From NCBI GenBank assembly GCA_023151115.1, contig JAKLJP010000007.1, positions 124,001 through 188,000 of the forward strand: a stretch of DNA of 64,000 bases, written 5' to 3'. This stretch comes from Anaerolineae bacterium. GTDB lineage: Bacteria > Chloroflexota > Anaerolineae > 4572-78 > J111. The notes under the pieces are model-generated. The model was not told the origin of the DNA, searched no databases, and saw only the letters and a list, made by a program, of their open reading frames with translations. Made by a program: the position numbers and the translations under genes. Of this stretch, positions 44,419 to 52,977 are shown piece after piece (within the stretch, counting starts at the first letter, position 1; the number at the start of each line of letters is the position of its first letter).

Positions 44419-45048
44419 ATGGCCGGGACGATTACGGCCTTGCAAATTCAAAAACGGAATAAGGAGCGAGTCAACGTTTTTATAGACGGCCAATTTGCCC
44501 TGGCCTTAACCGCCATCGCCGCCGCGAGCCTGAGAAAAGGTCAACTTTTGAGCGATGCCGAGATTGAACGGCTCAAGGCTGACGACGAGTTGGACAAGGC
44601 TTATAACAGCGCCGTGCGTTACCTGGGCTACCGCCCGCGCAGCCAGGCCGAAATCGAGCGCCATCTGCACGATAAAGGCTACGCCCCCGAAGTGGCCGAG
44701 CATGTTATCGCTCGCTTGCGGCAGGAGCAGTATCTTGACGATGAGGCTTTTGCCCAATTTTGGCTGGAAAATCGCGAGCGCTTTCGCCCACGGGGACGGC
44801 AGGCGCTACGTTATGAAATGAAACAAAAGGGGTTAGACCCTGCTGTGATCGAGAATACCCTGGCCGATTTGGATGAAGATGAGTCGGCCTGGAGCGCGAT
44901 AGAAGGCAAATTTTATCGCTGGAAAAGTTTAGAGGAACAAGAATTTAAGCAAAAAGTGATGGCCTTTTTAAGCCGGCGTGGCTTCAATTATGAGACTGCC
45001 AATGGAGCGGCCAACCGCGCCTGGGCCTCACTTGATCAGTCAGAATAA
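44419..45048 (+). CDS. recX: RecA regulator RecX
   Basis: RecX binds RecA filaments and limits recombination. The 209-residue protein shows the three-helix repeat pattern of the family: an N-terminal beta segment (ITALQIQKRNKERVNVFIDGQFAL), then ALRYLGYRPRSQAEIERHLHDKGY-type and YLDDEAFAQFWLENRERFRPRGRQALRYEMKQKGL repeats, and a C-terminal AFLSRRGFNYETANGAANRAW. GGGGGAG lies before the ATG. It is 27 nt upstream of rny, and could be co-transcribed with it. Confidence 0.95.
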   Translation: MAGTITALQIQKRNKERVNVFIDGQFALALTAIAAASLRKGQLLSDAEIERLKADDELDKAYNSAVRYLGYRPRSQAEIERHLHDKGYAPEVAEHVIARLRQEQYLDDEAFAQFWLENRERFRPRGRQALRYEMKQKGLDPAVIENTLADLDEDESAWSAIEGKFYRWKSLEEQEFKQKVMAFLSRRGFNYETANGAANRAWASLDQSE

Positions 45049-45075
45049 CCCAACGAATCAGAGGAAAGTATCTCC

Positions 45076-46605
45076 ATGGATATCTTTGTTATCCTTATTG
45101 ACAGTATTATCAGTCTAGCTATCGGCGCGGCGGTAGGATATTACTACTGCCGCAATCTCAGCGGCCGAAAAATGAAAGACGCCGAGGCCCAGGCCGAGGA
45201 TATTATCGCCAAGGCCGAAGCCAGAAGCAAGGAAATGGAAGTTCAAGCCAAAGAGCAAGCCCTGCGTCTGCGCAACGAGGCCGAAAAGGAAATTCAGCGT
45301 AAACGGCAGGAGATCGAGCGACAAGAGGAGCGGGTTCAAAAACGTCAGGAGAGCCTGGATGTCCGCCTGGAAAATATTGACCGCAAAGAGCGCAACCTTA
45401 ACAAACGCCAGAGCCAGATTGACAAACGGGCGAATGAACTGGAAAAACTGAATGAAGAACGCCTGGCCGAGTTGGAACGGGTGTCGAGCATGACTCAGGA
45501 GGAGGCCAAGCAGGAGCTGCTCAAAGCGGTCGAAATGGATGCCCGGCAAGATATGGCCCGCGTTATCCGCCAGGTTGAAGCGGACATCAAAGAAGAAGCC
45601 GATCGCAAAGCACGGAATATCATTACCCTGGCTATGCAGCGGATTGCCTCGGAACAGGTCTCCGAAACGACAGTTTCGGCGGTACCGCTGCCCAGCGACG
45701 ATATGAAGGGCCGCATTATTGGCCGCCAGGGTCGCAATATTCGCGCCTTTGAAAACGCCACCGGGGTGGATGTGATTGTGGACGACACGCCCGAAGCCAT
45801 CATTTTGACCGGCTTCGACCCGGTCCGGCGCGAGGTGGCCCGGATTGCCATGAGCCAGCTCATCACCGATGGCCGCATCCACCCGGCCCGGATTGAAAAG
45901 TTGGTCGAAAAAGCCCGCGAACAGGTCAATAAGACCATTCAAGAAGAGGGCGAGCGCGCCGCCTACGAGGCCGGCGTTCACCGACTTCATCCTGATATCA
46001 TCAAATTGTTAGGCCGCTTGAAATACCGGACCAGCTACGGCCAAAACCAACACGCTCACGCCATTGAGGCGTCGCGACTGGCGGTGATTATTGCCAACGA
46101 AGTCGGGGCCGACGTGAATATTTGCCGCGAGGGCGCGCTGCTGCACGACATCGGCAAGGCGGTTGACCACGAGGTTGAAGGCCCCCACGCCATTATTGGG
46201 GCAGATATTGCTAAACGCTGCGGGGTTAACCCCAAGGTCATCAACTGCATCGCCTCCCACCACCACGAAGTGGAGCAGGAGTCACTGGAAGCAGTAATTG
46301 TGGAGGTGGCCGACGCTATCTCCGGGGCCAGGCCGGGGGCACGGCGCGAAAGCCTGGAAAATTACGTCAAGCGGCTCAAGGCGCTGGAAGAGATCGCCAA
46401 CGCCTTCCCCGGCGTGGAAGAGACCTTTGCCATCCAGGCCGGGCGCGAAATCCGCATTTTGGTTCGCCCCGAAGAAGTAGACGACTACGCCGCCATCAAA
46501 ATGTCCAAAGATATTGCCCGCCAGGTGGAAGAAAGCCTGGAATACCCTGGCCAGATCAAAGTGACCGTTATCCGCGAGACGCGGGCGGTGGATTACGCTA
46601 AGTAA
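45076..46605 (+). CDS. rny: Ribonuclease Y
   Basis: RNase Y is a membrane-bound endoribonuclease that starts mRNA decay. The 509-residue protein has an N-terminal membrane helix, a long charged coiled coil (residues 30-190), a KH domain ([34 protein letters not shown]) and an HD domain with [13 protein letters not shown] carrying the metal-binding His-Asp pair, plus [13 protein letters not shown] and SHHHEVE. All parts are intact and the length is normal. A GAGGAAAG site precedes the ATG, and a strong terminator follows. Confidence 0.98.
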   Translation: MDIFVILIDSIISLAIGAAVGYYYCRNLSGRKMKDAEAQAEDIIAKAEARSKEMEVQAKEQALRLRNEAEKEIQRKRQEIERQEERVQKRQESLDVRLENIDRKERNLNKRQSQIDKRANELEKLNEERLAELERVSSMTQEEAKQELLKAVEMDARQDMARVIRQVEADIKEEADRKARNIITLAMQRIASEQVSETTVSAVPLPSDDMKGRIIGRQGRNIRAFENATGVDVIVDDTPEAIILTGFDPVRREVARIAMSQLITDGRIHPARIEKLVEKAREQVNKTIQEEGERAAYEAGVHRLHPDIIKLLGRLKYRTSYGQNQHAHAIEASRLAVIIANEVGADVNICREGALLHDIGKAVDHEVEGPHAIIGADIAKRCGVNPKVINCIASHHHEVEQESLEAVIVEVADAISGARPGARRESLENYVKRLKALEEIANAFPGVEETFAIQAGREIRILVRPEEVDDYAAIKMSKDIARQVEESLEYPGQIKVTVIRETRAVDYAK

Positions 46606-46640
46606 AAACGGTCTAAGCCAAAAATCAACAAACTTCGAGG

Positions 46641-46682
46641 AAAGGCCTCCGAGATAGCTCTATCTCGGAGGCCTTTATTTTG
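46641..46682 (+). terminator. Terminator after rny
   Basis: AAAGGCCTCCGAGATAG and its complement form a nearly perfect long stem with a tiny loop, followed by TTTATTTT. Confidence 0.92.
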
Positions 46683-46905
46683 AAGGGTCTGCCCCAAATC
46701 TGTGGAACAGCCTTTCCACGTCTCTGATGTGGGCAGGTTTTCTAGTCCGTCCCGCTCTTCTAAAATTTAGGGCGCATCTCCTTTAAATGCTGCTGTTATG
46801 TGAAGCAAGATTATGTTAGCGGTATGGTGGTAAAAAAGTGGCATAAGACTATCCTATATACCTGACTTTCAGGTATAATAGCTAAAAAGGTAGCCTGTCA
46901 CTGTC

Positions 46906-47167
46906 ATGTCTTTTGAAATCATAAGCGAGATAACCGATATCGAAGTGATTGCAGTAGGAAGTTCTATTCACGATCTCAGCCGACTCCGTAAGCAATATGG
47001 TCGAGGAAAGATGGAGAAAGCTAAAAGGTATTGCCAGAGTACGGCTGAGGAATGGCAGAATACGCCTCGCTGAATTGCATTGGTACGAGGGGCATGGCAT
47101 AGGCAAAAAGGAAATTAAGCGTAAAAGTTATTTGGACCAAGATGATGAGCCAACAAAAAACTTCTGA
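46906..47167 (+). pseudogene. Small hypothetical gene disrupted by a +1 frameshift
   Basis: The first frame reads MSFEIISEITDIEVIAVGSS...LRKQYGRGK, then runs to an early stop. One base further on, the other frame continues WRKLKGIARVRLRNGRIRLAELHWYEGHGIGKKEIKRKSYLD to 47167. Joining the two gives a natural-looking protein of about 87 residues, so an extra base lies near 47005-47012. It overlaps the next gene, and the two look like a conserved neighbour pair of unknown function. A perfect -10 TATAAT occurs at 46874. The break may be real decay or a sequencing error. Confidence 0.65.
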
Positions 47168-47390
47168 CCCCATGTTTGCAGTGTGCATTGACAATTCAGA
47201 ATATCCAGTCTCCTTAGAATTGCACAAAGTTTATCAGGTATTACCTGATGAGGATGCCGCTCTGGATGGAGGTATACGAGTGATTGATGAAAGCGGTGAG
47301 GACTATCTTTACCCGGCTGAATATTTTATCCTCGTAAAGCTGCCCAGTGCTGTAGAGCAAGCATTTCTCCAAGTCGCGTATACTACTTAA
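47142..47390 (+). CDS. Small hypothetical protein
   Basis: The 82-residue soluble protein reads FAVCIDNSEYPVSLELHKVYQVLPDEDAALDGGIRVIDESGEDYLYPAEYFILVKLP, a pattern familiar from small acidic proteins of unknown role in cyanobacteria and Chloroflexota, often beside the type of gene at 46906. The start at 47142 overlaps that gene by 26 nt; ATG 47172 would match the usual start of homologues better, but neither has a clear ribosome binding site. Confidence 0.6.
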   Translation: MMSQQKTSDPMFAVCIDNSEYPVSLELHKVYQVLPDEDAALDGGIRVIDESGEDYLYPAEYFILVKLPSAVEQAFLQVAYTT

Positions 47391-47407
47391 CAATTCGCTG
47401 TTTCTAG

Positions 47408-47620
47408 CGTGAGTTGGTGGTTGAAGAGGGCGATACCCTTGTGTTTGAAGTTATTCAACCCGATGAAGCCCAAGTTCAGGCAATTAAACAGAAGAAATTA
47501 ACCGAGCTTTACGGCGCTTTGCCCGCTACCCGGCCTTATCCGGGCAAAGCGGTTATTCGCAGCGAGGTTGGCGAGAATTTGGAGCAGGAGCAATTCAAGT
47601 CTCAGGACACTCAAGCATGA
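47408..47620 (+). pseudogene. VapB/AbrB-type antitoxin lacking its N-terminus
   Basis: The reading frame (R)ELVVEEGDTLVFEVIQPDEAQVQAIKQKKLTELYGALPATRPYPGK matches the second half of an AbrB/SpoVT-type DNA-binding domain plus the toxin-binding tail of a VapB antitoxin. A TAG stop directly precedes it at 47405, and the expected first 20 or so residues (usually containing KGQ-TIP) are missing. Only a TTG at 47414 could start it. Its stop overlaps the toxin ATG as ATGA, the usual coupled arrangement. Confidence 0.65.
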
Positions 47621-48025
47621 CCCGGTTATGGCTAGGATGCCCATATCATCCTGCGTTCCCTAACGGGCGACCCTGAACCTGTGGCTCAGCGCGCTGCCCG
47701 ACTGATGGCCAAAGCTGAAAATGGTGAAGTAAGCTTGTTTATCGCTCCACTGGTATTGGCTGAGGTTGTTTGGGTGCTAAAATCTTTTTATCGTTACCCC
47801 ATGAGCGACATCGCCGCAACGCTTTTAGCATTTTTGGCGGCTGATGGCATCGAAACAAATGAACCTGAGTTGGTTATCCAGGCGGTCGAATTGGCCCACG
47901 ACCGTAATGTAGATTTTATAGACGCCTACCTGGCGGTGCAGGTAGCAAAACAGGGCGAAACTGTCTGCACTTTTGACGAAACAGATTTCAAACGCTTGCC
48001 GGTTACCTGGTTAACCCCAGAATAA
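47617..48025 (+). pseudogene. VapC-like PIN-domain toxin with a +1 frameshift near its start
   Basis: ATG at 47617 gives MTRLWL, then one extra base near 47635 shifts the frame, which continues DAHIILRSLTGDPEPVAQRAARL...VEVVWVLKSFYRY-like...NVDFIDAYLAVQVAKQGETVCTFDETDFKRL to 48025. The joined protein has the PIN acidic residues: the first Asp in DAHIIL, Glu in LAEVVWVL, and Asp in DFIDAYLA and TFDETDFKRL. Such toxins are RNases checked by a VapB partner. With the antitoxin truncated as well, the system appears dead unless the breaks are sequencing errors. Confidence 0.75.
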
Positions 48026-48032
48026 CGCCGTC

Positions 48033-49178
48033 TTACATCCTTCCCCGCAAACTCTCGTAATAGCCGGTCAATTCTACGTACCCGTAGCCGGTGTGCGACC
48101 CTTCCACTCGCACCGCCCCTTCCCAATAAGTAAATGAGACCCGCAATTCCTGGTCGTTAATCAGCGGGGTGATATGCAGGTCAACGCCCTGGCTGGGAAT
48201 GGCAAAGTTCCACTCGGCCGGGTAGACTGCGCCGCTGTGGGGACTGGTCCACGTGCTGAGGTTGGTAATTTTGATATCGTCCAACTTTAAAACCTCGGTG
48301 CTGCCATCGGGATTGATCAAAATTCCGGCGGAAACCGGCTCGGCGCTACCGTCCTCGCGGCGAATGTAATAAAAAGTCACTTCGCGCCCATCGTCCAACT
48401 GCAACGAAAACCAATCCCACCCAACCGCGCTCTCGCCCAAATCAGAAGTGCTCCACTCCCGGTCCATCCACGAGTTGCCGGTCACTCGAAATGTCCCCCG
48501 TGCGGTTGTCACTATGCCGGTCGTGCGGTTATTGGTAAGCGAGTAGTAATAGCTGGCGTTGCCCGGCTCGTCGCTCTTGGCGCTCAGGCCACGATCTCCC
48601 TGCAACGCGACGGGTTTGACCTGTTCCAAGATCAGGTCAATCCCCACGTTGCCATCGCTGGCCTTGAGCTGCACCTGACCCGGCGCAATTTCTTTGGCAA
48701 ACCAATTGTCCAGCCAGACATGATAGACCGGGAAAGCCTGCGCTCCGGCCAGATTCGGGCTGGCCCGGCTGTAGCGCTCGTGAAATTCAAAAACATTGCC
48801 GCTCACATCGGTCACGGTAAAATGGGCAAAATAAATCTGGTGGGTGGCCCACTCCGAAGCTCGTTCCGGCTCACCGGGGATGATGCCCCGCCGGAAAATG
48901 GTGAACTGGTAGCCAAAACGGTGGCCCTGGGTGTCGGCCAGGTTGCCGGTGTAGTACCACCACTCGGCCCGGTAATCGGGGTGAGGGCCGTGGTCTTTGG
49001 GAAATTCAAAAGGGATGACTTCATAGACTTTGCGAAAATCCTCGCCAGTGTACTCTTCCGCCGCCAGATTTTCTACCTCGGCGCTGATTTCATCGGCGTT
49101 GAGGTTGACCTGATTGTAGCGAATGATGATAAAGCCCGAAATTAAAAGCAAAGCGATGATAGCTATAGCCAGTTTCAT
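48033..49178 (-). CDS. AttH/CrtC-like lipocalin-domain secreted protein
   Basis: The 381-residue protein has an N-terminal signal anchor (KLAIAIIALLLISGFIIIRY) and a two-part lipocalin-like fold of the AttH / hydroxyneurosporene-synthase type: FPKDHGPHPDYRAEWWYYTGNLAD, GYQFTIFRRGI, and SWMDREWSTSDLGESAVGWDWFSLQLDDGREVTFY. Members are linked to hydrophobic-ligand binding or hydratase chemistry. It ends the operon formed with an ABC ATPase and permease, which suggests that the three act together on a lipid-like substrate; that part is inference. Confidence 0.85.
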   Translation of the reverse strand: MKLAIAIIALLLISGFIIIRYNQVNLNADEISAEVENLAAEEYTGEDFRKVYEVIPFEFPKDHGPHPDYRAEWWYYTGNLADTQGHRFGYQFTIFRRGIIPGEPERASEWATHQIYFAHFTVTDVSGNVFEFHERYSRASPNLAGAQAFPVYHVWLDNWFAKEIAPGQVQLKASDGNVGIDLILEQVKPVALQGDRGLSAKSDEPGNASYYYSLTNNRTTGIVTTARGTFRVTGNSWMDREWSTSDLGESAVGWDWFSLQLDDGREVTFYYIRREDGSAEPVSAGILINPDGSTEVLKLDDIKITNLSTWTSPHSGAVYPAEWNFAIPSQGVDLHITPLINDQELRVSFTYWEGAVRVEGSHTGYGYVELTGYYESLRGRM

Positions 49179-49229
49179 AGTTTATTGCTCCCCAATGAAT
49201 GGCGAATAAAGAATCTGATTCGCCATTCG

Positions 49230-51800
49230 CTACTCCTCTCTCACCGCGACGGCAATCTGCATATTCTTCAAGCGGATCACCGGGTAAATCCCGGCCAGCA
49301 GAGCCGCCAGCAGCGCCACAACCAGGGCCAGGCCAAAAATATCAGGCGAGGTGCGCATTTGCAGCGACCAACCAAAGGAGCGCAGGTTGATAAAATGGAC
49401 CAGAATGTAAGCCAGCGCCCAGCCGATGGGCATGGCCATCAGTCCGGCGGTCAGCCCCATCAGCGCCGTTTCAAGCAGGGTTTGGCCCCACAGTTGCAGC
49501 ACACTCATACCGTTGGCCCGCAGCGTGCCCAGTTCGCGGGTGCGCTCCAATTGCAATGACATAATCGCGCTCAACACCCCAATAAAAGCTACCACCGTCG
49601 CCAGCAGGCGCAGGGCAGCGGTGATGGTAAAGGTCCGGTCAAAAACCTCCAGCGCGTTCTCCTTGATGCCCCGGTTGGAGGAGACGGAGAGAAAATATTT
49701 AGCGGCAAATTCATCCGTAATCTTTTGGGCCAACATATCGGCTTGAGGCGCGGCGGCGGGCGAGAGGAAGAGAGCGATATTGGAAATGGCCGTGTCGCTG
49801 GGCCAATGGGTTCGATAGGTTTGCAGCCGCATCAACACGTAACCTTTATCCGGCACGGCATAATCGTAAAAAATCCCGACCACATCAAACGGCTGCGGCC
49901 CACGCTCGGTGATGAGGGTAATGACCGAGGGCCGGTCGAGCGGCAGGCCCTGACTGCGGGCAAAAACCTCGGAGACCAGCACCCCGCCGGCCTGCCTGGC
50001 CGCCTCCAATTCCGCCGCGCTGCCCATCGCCCACAGCATCGGGCGGCGGTCCTCACGCGGCTCCGGCGACAGGCCGTGCAGCTCCACTTCCTCATAGTTC
50101 TCCGAAAAAACCACCACGTTCCGCAGCAAGCTGACCGCCTCCACCCCTTCGATGTGCCTGGCCTGCTCGATAAAATCGGGATTGATCTCACCCTCGACGC
50201 GCAGGTTTTGCCCGGCGGGGCTGATATAAATATCGGCGGCCAGGATGCTGTCCAGCCATGTCACCACCGTGTTGCGAAAGGAGTCAATCATCACACTGAC
50301 GCCGATAATCACCGTGACCGCCAGCATCAGCGCCGCAATCGTCACCGAAGTCCGGCTGAGGGAGCGGACAATGTCGCGCGGGGCCATCAGCCCGATGATC
50401 CCAAACAGGCGCGGCGTGACCCGCTGGAGCAAAGCCATGAGCAGCTTGGTCAGCAGTGGGCTGAGAAATGCCGAGCCAAGCAAGATAATAAACAGCGCGG
50501 TGAAGCTGAGCGGGAGCGACCGGCTGGCCAGGTTGAGCAATCCCCAGCCCGCCAGCATCATCACCACGCTAGCCGCGGCCAGGCCGGGAATGAGCCGCTG
50601 CATGCGGGCTTCACCCAGGGAGCGTTTGAGAGCGCTGTTGGGGGGCACAGTGGTGGCTTCCAGGGCCGGGACAAAAGCAGCCAGCAGACCGGCAGCCAAG
50701 CCGGCCACCAATCCTTTGTAGAGGGTCAGCGGCGAGAGCGAGACGCTTTGCACGGTCAGCGTAAAATAAAGGTCGTTGATGGTTTGCGTGACCAGCCCGA
50801 CCAGGCCGCGCCCCAGAATGACGCCGAAACCCAGGCCAATAATCGCTCCCAACGCACTCAAAACAAGCGCCTCGCCCAACACCAGGCCAAAAATCTCGCG
50901 TCGAGTGACGCCCAAACAGCGCAGCGTGCCTAGCACCGGCCGGCGCTGCACCACCGAAAAACTGATGGTGTTGTAAATCAGAAACATGCCGACAATCAAG
51001 GCCAGCAGGCTCAACGCCGACAGATTCAGCTCAAAGGCGGCGGTCATCTGGTTGAGGGTTTGGTTGCGCAGGGCAGCCTGCTGCAAACGAGCATTGACCG
51101 GCAGCCGGTCGAGGATGGGCTGCGGATCGGTTTCAGGGGGCAGGATCAGGTCAATATGGCTGAGCCTCCCAACCATGTTCAGCACTTCCTGGGCGGTGCT
51201 GATATCGGTCAGAATCAGGCCGTTGAGGGCGCGCTGGCTGAGTTCGTCGCCGGGCTGGAGCAGGCCAACCAGTTGGACGGTTTGGGTCTGGCCGCCCGCC
51301 AGTAAGGTCAGGGGGTCGCCGGGAGACAAGTTGTACTGCTGGGCCAGGGCTTGGGGAAGGAGGACGGTGTTTGGCTCGATCAGCAGGCTCAACAGGGCGT
51401 TGAAGGAAACCTCGCCGCTGTCGTTGCCCAGATAGGTGCGAAAGGGCGGCTCGGCAAAGGGGTCAATCCCCAGCAGTTGCAACGGCAGATCATCGGCATT
51501 TTTCAACAGCACCAGGCCGGTCACCACCGGAGCGATATCGGTCAAGCCCCCCTCTACCCGCAACTGCTCGTACAATGAGGTAGGCAAATCGCCGGGCGCG
51601 GCCACAATCTGGTGGGTGGCCTTGCCGGCGATACTGTCGGTGGAGAGGGCAAACGCCTGGCTGGCGCTGCCGTTGGCCAGGTCAATCGCCACAATCATGG
51701 CCACGCCCAGGGCCACCCCCAAAATAAGCAGCAAGCTTTGGATCGGGTGGCGGGTGGTATGGCGTAGGGCAAGAAGGGTGAAGGGAGAAGGTTTTGTCAT
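49230..51800 (-). CDS. FtsX-like ABC transporter permease
   Basis: This is a MacB/LolC-type permease of 856 residues from ATG 51800 ([41 protein letters not shown]). It has two FtsX modules, each with about four membrane helices around a large extracytoplasmic domain, and conserved [21 protein letters not shown] and [26 protein letters not shown] segments just before membrane helices. An upstream reading frame to 51845 encodes only repeat sequence (MPPCDLATL) and is rejected as start. The gene follows the ATPase gene after 82 nt and precedes the AttH-like gene after 51 nt. Confidence 0.93.
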   Translation of the reverse strand: MTKPSPFTLLALRHTTRHPIQSLLLILGVALGVAMIVAIDLANGSASQAFALSTDSIAGKATHQIVAAPGDLPTSLYEQLRVEGGLTDIAPVVTGLVLLKNADDLPLQLLGIDPFAEPPFRTYLGNDSGEVSFNALLSLLIEPNTVLLPQALAQQYNLSPGDPLTLLAGGQTQTVQLVGLLQPGDELSQRALNGLILTDISTAQEVLNMVGRLSHIDLILPPETDPQPILDRLPVNARLQQAALRNQTLNQMTAAFELNLSALSLLALIVGMFLIYNTISFSVVQRRPVLGTLRCLGVTRREIFGLVLGEALVLSALGAIIGLGFGVILGRGLVGLVTQTINDLYFTLTVQSVSLSPLTLYKGLVAGLAAGLLAAFVPALEATTVPPNSALKRSLGEARMQRLIPGLAAASVVMMLAGWGLLNLASRSLPLSFTALFIILLGSAFLSPLLTKLLMALLQRVTPRLFGIIGLMAPRDIVRSLSRTSVTIAALMLAVTVIIGVSVMIDSFRNTVVTWLDSILAADIYISPAGQNLRVEGEINPDFIEQARHIEGVEAVSLLRNVVVFSENYEEVELHGLSPEPREDRRPMLWAMGSAAELEAARQAGGVLVSEVFARSQGLPLDRPSVITLITERGPQPFDVVGIFYDYAVPDKGYVLMRLQTYRTHWPSDTAISNIALFLSPAAAPQADMLAQKITDEFAAKYFLSVSSNRGIKENALEVFDRTFTITAALRLLATVVAFIGVLSAIMSLQLERTRELGTLRANGMSVLQLWGQTLLETALMGLTAGLMAMPIGWALAYILVHFINLRSFGWSLQMRTSPDIFGLALVVALLAALLAGIYPVIRLKNMQIAVAVREE

Positions 51801-51822
51801 AGTAGGGTAGCAAGGTCGCAGC

Positions 51823-51886
51823 GTAGCAAGGTCGCAGGGTGGCAAGGGAGAAGGCTTGCAACTCTACGACCCTGCGACTCTGCTAC
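51823..51886. repeat. Palindromic repeat, family B, well-preserved copy
   Basis: GTAGCAAGGTCGCAGGGT on the left is complementary to ACGACCCTGCGACTCTGCTAC on the right, with an inner CAAG/CTTG stem. The stop codon of the ATPase gene lies inside its right arm. Confidence 0.8.
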
Positions 51887-52566
51887 TTTGTAAGTATCAG
51901 CTCTCCGTGTTTAATACGATACACCTTATCCGCCAGGGGAATGATGTCGGGGTTATGGGTCGCCATGATCAGGGTTTTGTTGGCCTGGCGGGTCAGTTCC
52001 AGCAGTAGTTCGATGATGGTCCGGCCGGTGTCTTCGTCGAGGTTGCCGGTGGGTTCGTCGGCCAGAAGCAGGGTGGGGTTGTGAGCGATGGCCCGCAGAA
52101 TAGCCACGCGCTGCTGCTCCCCGCCCGACAGGCGGTCGGGAAAGGCATCCTGACGGTGGCTCAGGCCCACCCGTTCCAACAGATTTTTTACCTCTTTTTC
52201 TTTGGCCGCCGTCACCCCGCCGTTAAGATGCATGGGCAGGGTGATGTTTTCAAAAGCGGTCAGGGTTGGGATCAGGTTGAAGAATTGAAAAATAAAGCCG
52301 ATATGCTCCCGCCGAAACATAGTCCGCTGGCGCTCGCTCAGACGGTTGATGGCTGCGCCGTTGACCAGGATATCACCGCTGTCGGGCGCGTCAATGCCGC
52401 TGATCAGATTGAGCAGGGTGCTTTTGCCGGAACCGCTGTGGCCCAGTAGCAGGATAAACTCGCCGGTCTCGAAGGCGGCATTAACATTTTGCAGAATGGC
52501 CCGGCTCTGTTTGCCTTCGCTGTAACTTTTGGTCAAATTTTGGAGTTGAACAATAGGAGTCATCAT
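51883..52566 (-). CDS. MacB/LolD-type ABC transporter ATP-binding protein
   Basis: The protein is 227 residues from ATG 52566 ([28 protein letters not shown]). It has Walker [12 protein letters not shown]-loop [16 protein letters not shown], signature [15 protein letters not shown], Walker [12 protein letters not shown] and the H-loop MATHNPD, all typical of the LolD/MacB group. The in-frame GTG at 52593 would lie upstream of the likely transcription start (about 52588), so a start at 52566 or 52563, after GUGGGGG, is favoured. It powers the FtsX-like permease encoded next. Confidence 0.93.
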   Translation of the reverse strand: MMTPIVQLQNLTKSYSEGKQSRAILQNVNAAFETGEFILLLGHSGSGKSTLLNLISGIDAPDSGDILVNGAAINRLSERQRTMFRREHIGFIFQFFNLIPTLTAFENITLPMHLNGGVTAAKEKEVKNLLERVGLSHRQDAFPDRLSGGEQQRVAILRAIAHNPTLLLADEPTGNLDEDTGRTIIELLLELTRQANKTLIMATHNPDIIPLADKVYRIKHGELILTK

Positions 52567-52594
52567 CCCCCACTTTTTTGTGAAAATCAACACG

Positions 52595-52623
52595 ATTATA
52601 GCTGATCAAGAACAACTTGTCAA
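52595..52623 (-). promoter_or_regulatory. Perfect sigma70-type promoter of the ABC transporter operon
   Basis: TTGACA (52623-52618) and TATAAT (52600-52595) are separated by exactly 17 bp on the minus strand. A second TTGACA lies 11 bp further upstream. The transcript would have a leader of only about 22 nt. Confidence 0.85.
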
Positions 52624-52678
52624 TGTTTTGTCAATATTTCGCCTGGGTTCCTGAAGCATGCAAAATTATATCTAAAAA

Positions 52679-52859
52679 GTAACTACTCAGCCATGTCATC
52701 CATTCGACAAGCTCACGCCCTTCGGCGCACCCGAAGGGGTGGGACAGGTTTCGAGCGACGTTAGGAGCGAAGAAATCCTCTACTCCGGAGTTTGTAGACA
52801 ACGGCCTCAAAGATTTCTCGGCTTTTAGCCTCGAAATGACCTGAGAGATGAGTAATAAC
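52679..52859. repeat. Palindromic MITE-like repeat, family A, copy 3 (long form)
   Basis: The outer arm GTAACTACTCAG and inner arm CATGTCATCCATTCGACA pair with TCGAAATGAC and CTGAGAGATGAGTAATAAC on the right. Its internal half (CATTCGACAAGCTCACGCCC...) is the reverse complement of that in copy 4 at 54627-54789, so the two copies flank the rhomboid gene in opposite orientation. Confidence 0.82.
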
Positions 52860-52914
52860 GCCCAAAAAATATGAATTTGAAGGTAAACTGATAACAATCG
52901 TTAAGCTTAATCTA

Positions 52915-52943
52915 TTGACCTCGGTCTGAACATGTCTTACAAT
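52915..52943 (+). promoter_or_regulatory. Rhomboid gene promoter
   Basis: TTGACC (52915-52920) and TACAAT (52938-52943) with 17-bp spacing; the transcript would start near 52950. This rules out the ATG at 52942 and favours 52978. Confidence 0.75.
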
Positions 52944-52977
52944 GAACTTAGCTCGATCTAATCCCAGAGGACTCCCA

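Noticed and set aside
49725..50933. A 402-codon plus-strand open frame opposite the permease gene
   Set aside because: Composition is Gln/Arg/His-rich with no motif; the minus-strand permease is clear.
52942..52977. Upstream ATG for the rhomboid gene
   Set aside because: It overlaps the -10 element of a good promoter, so it would not be in the mRNA.
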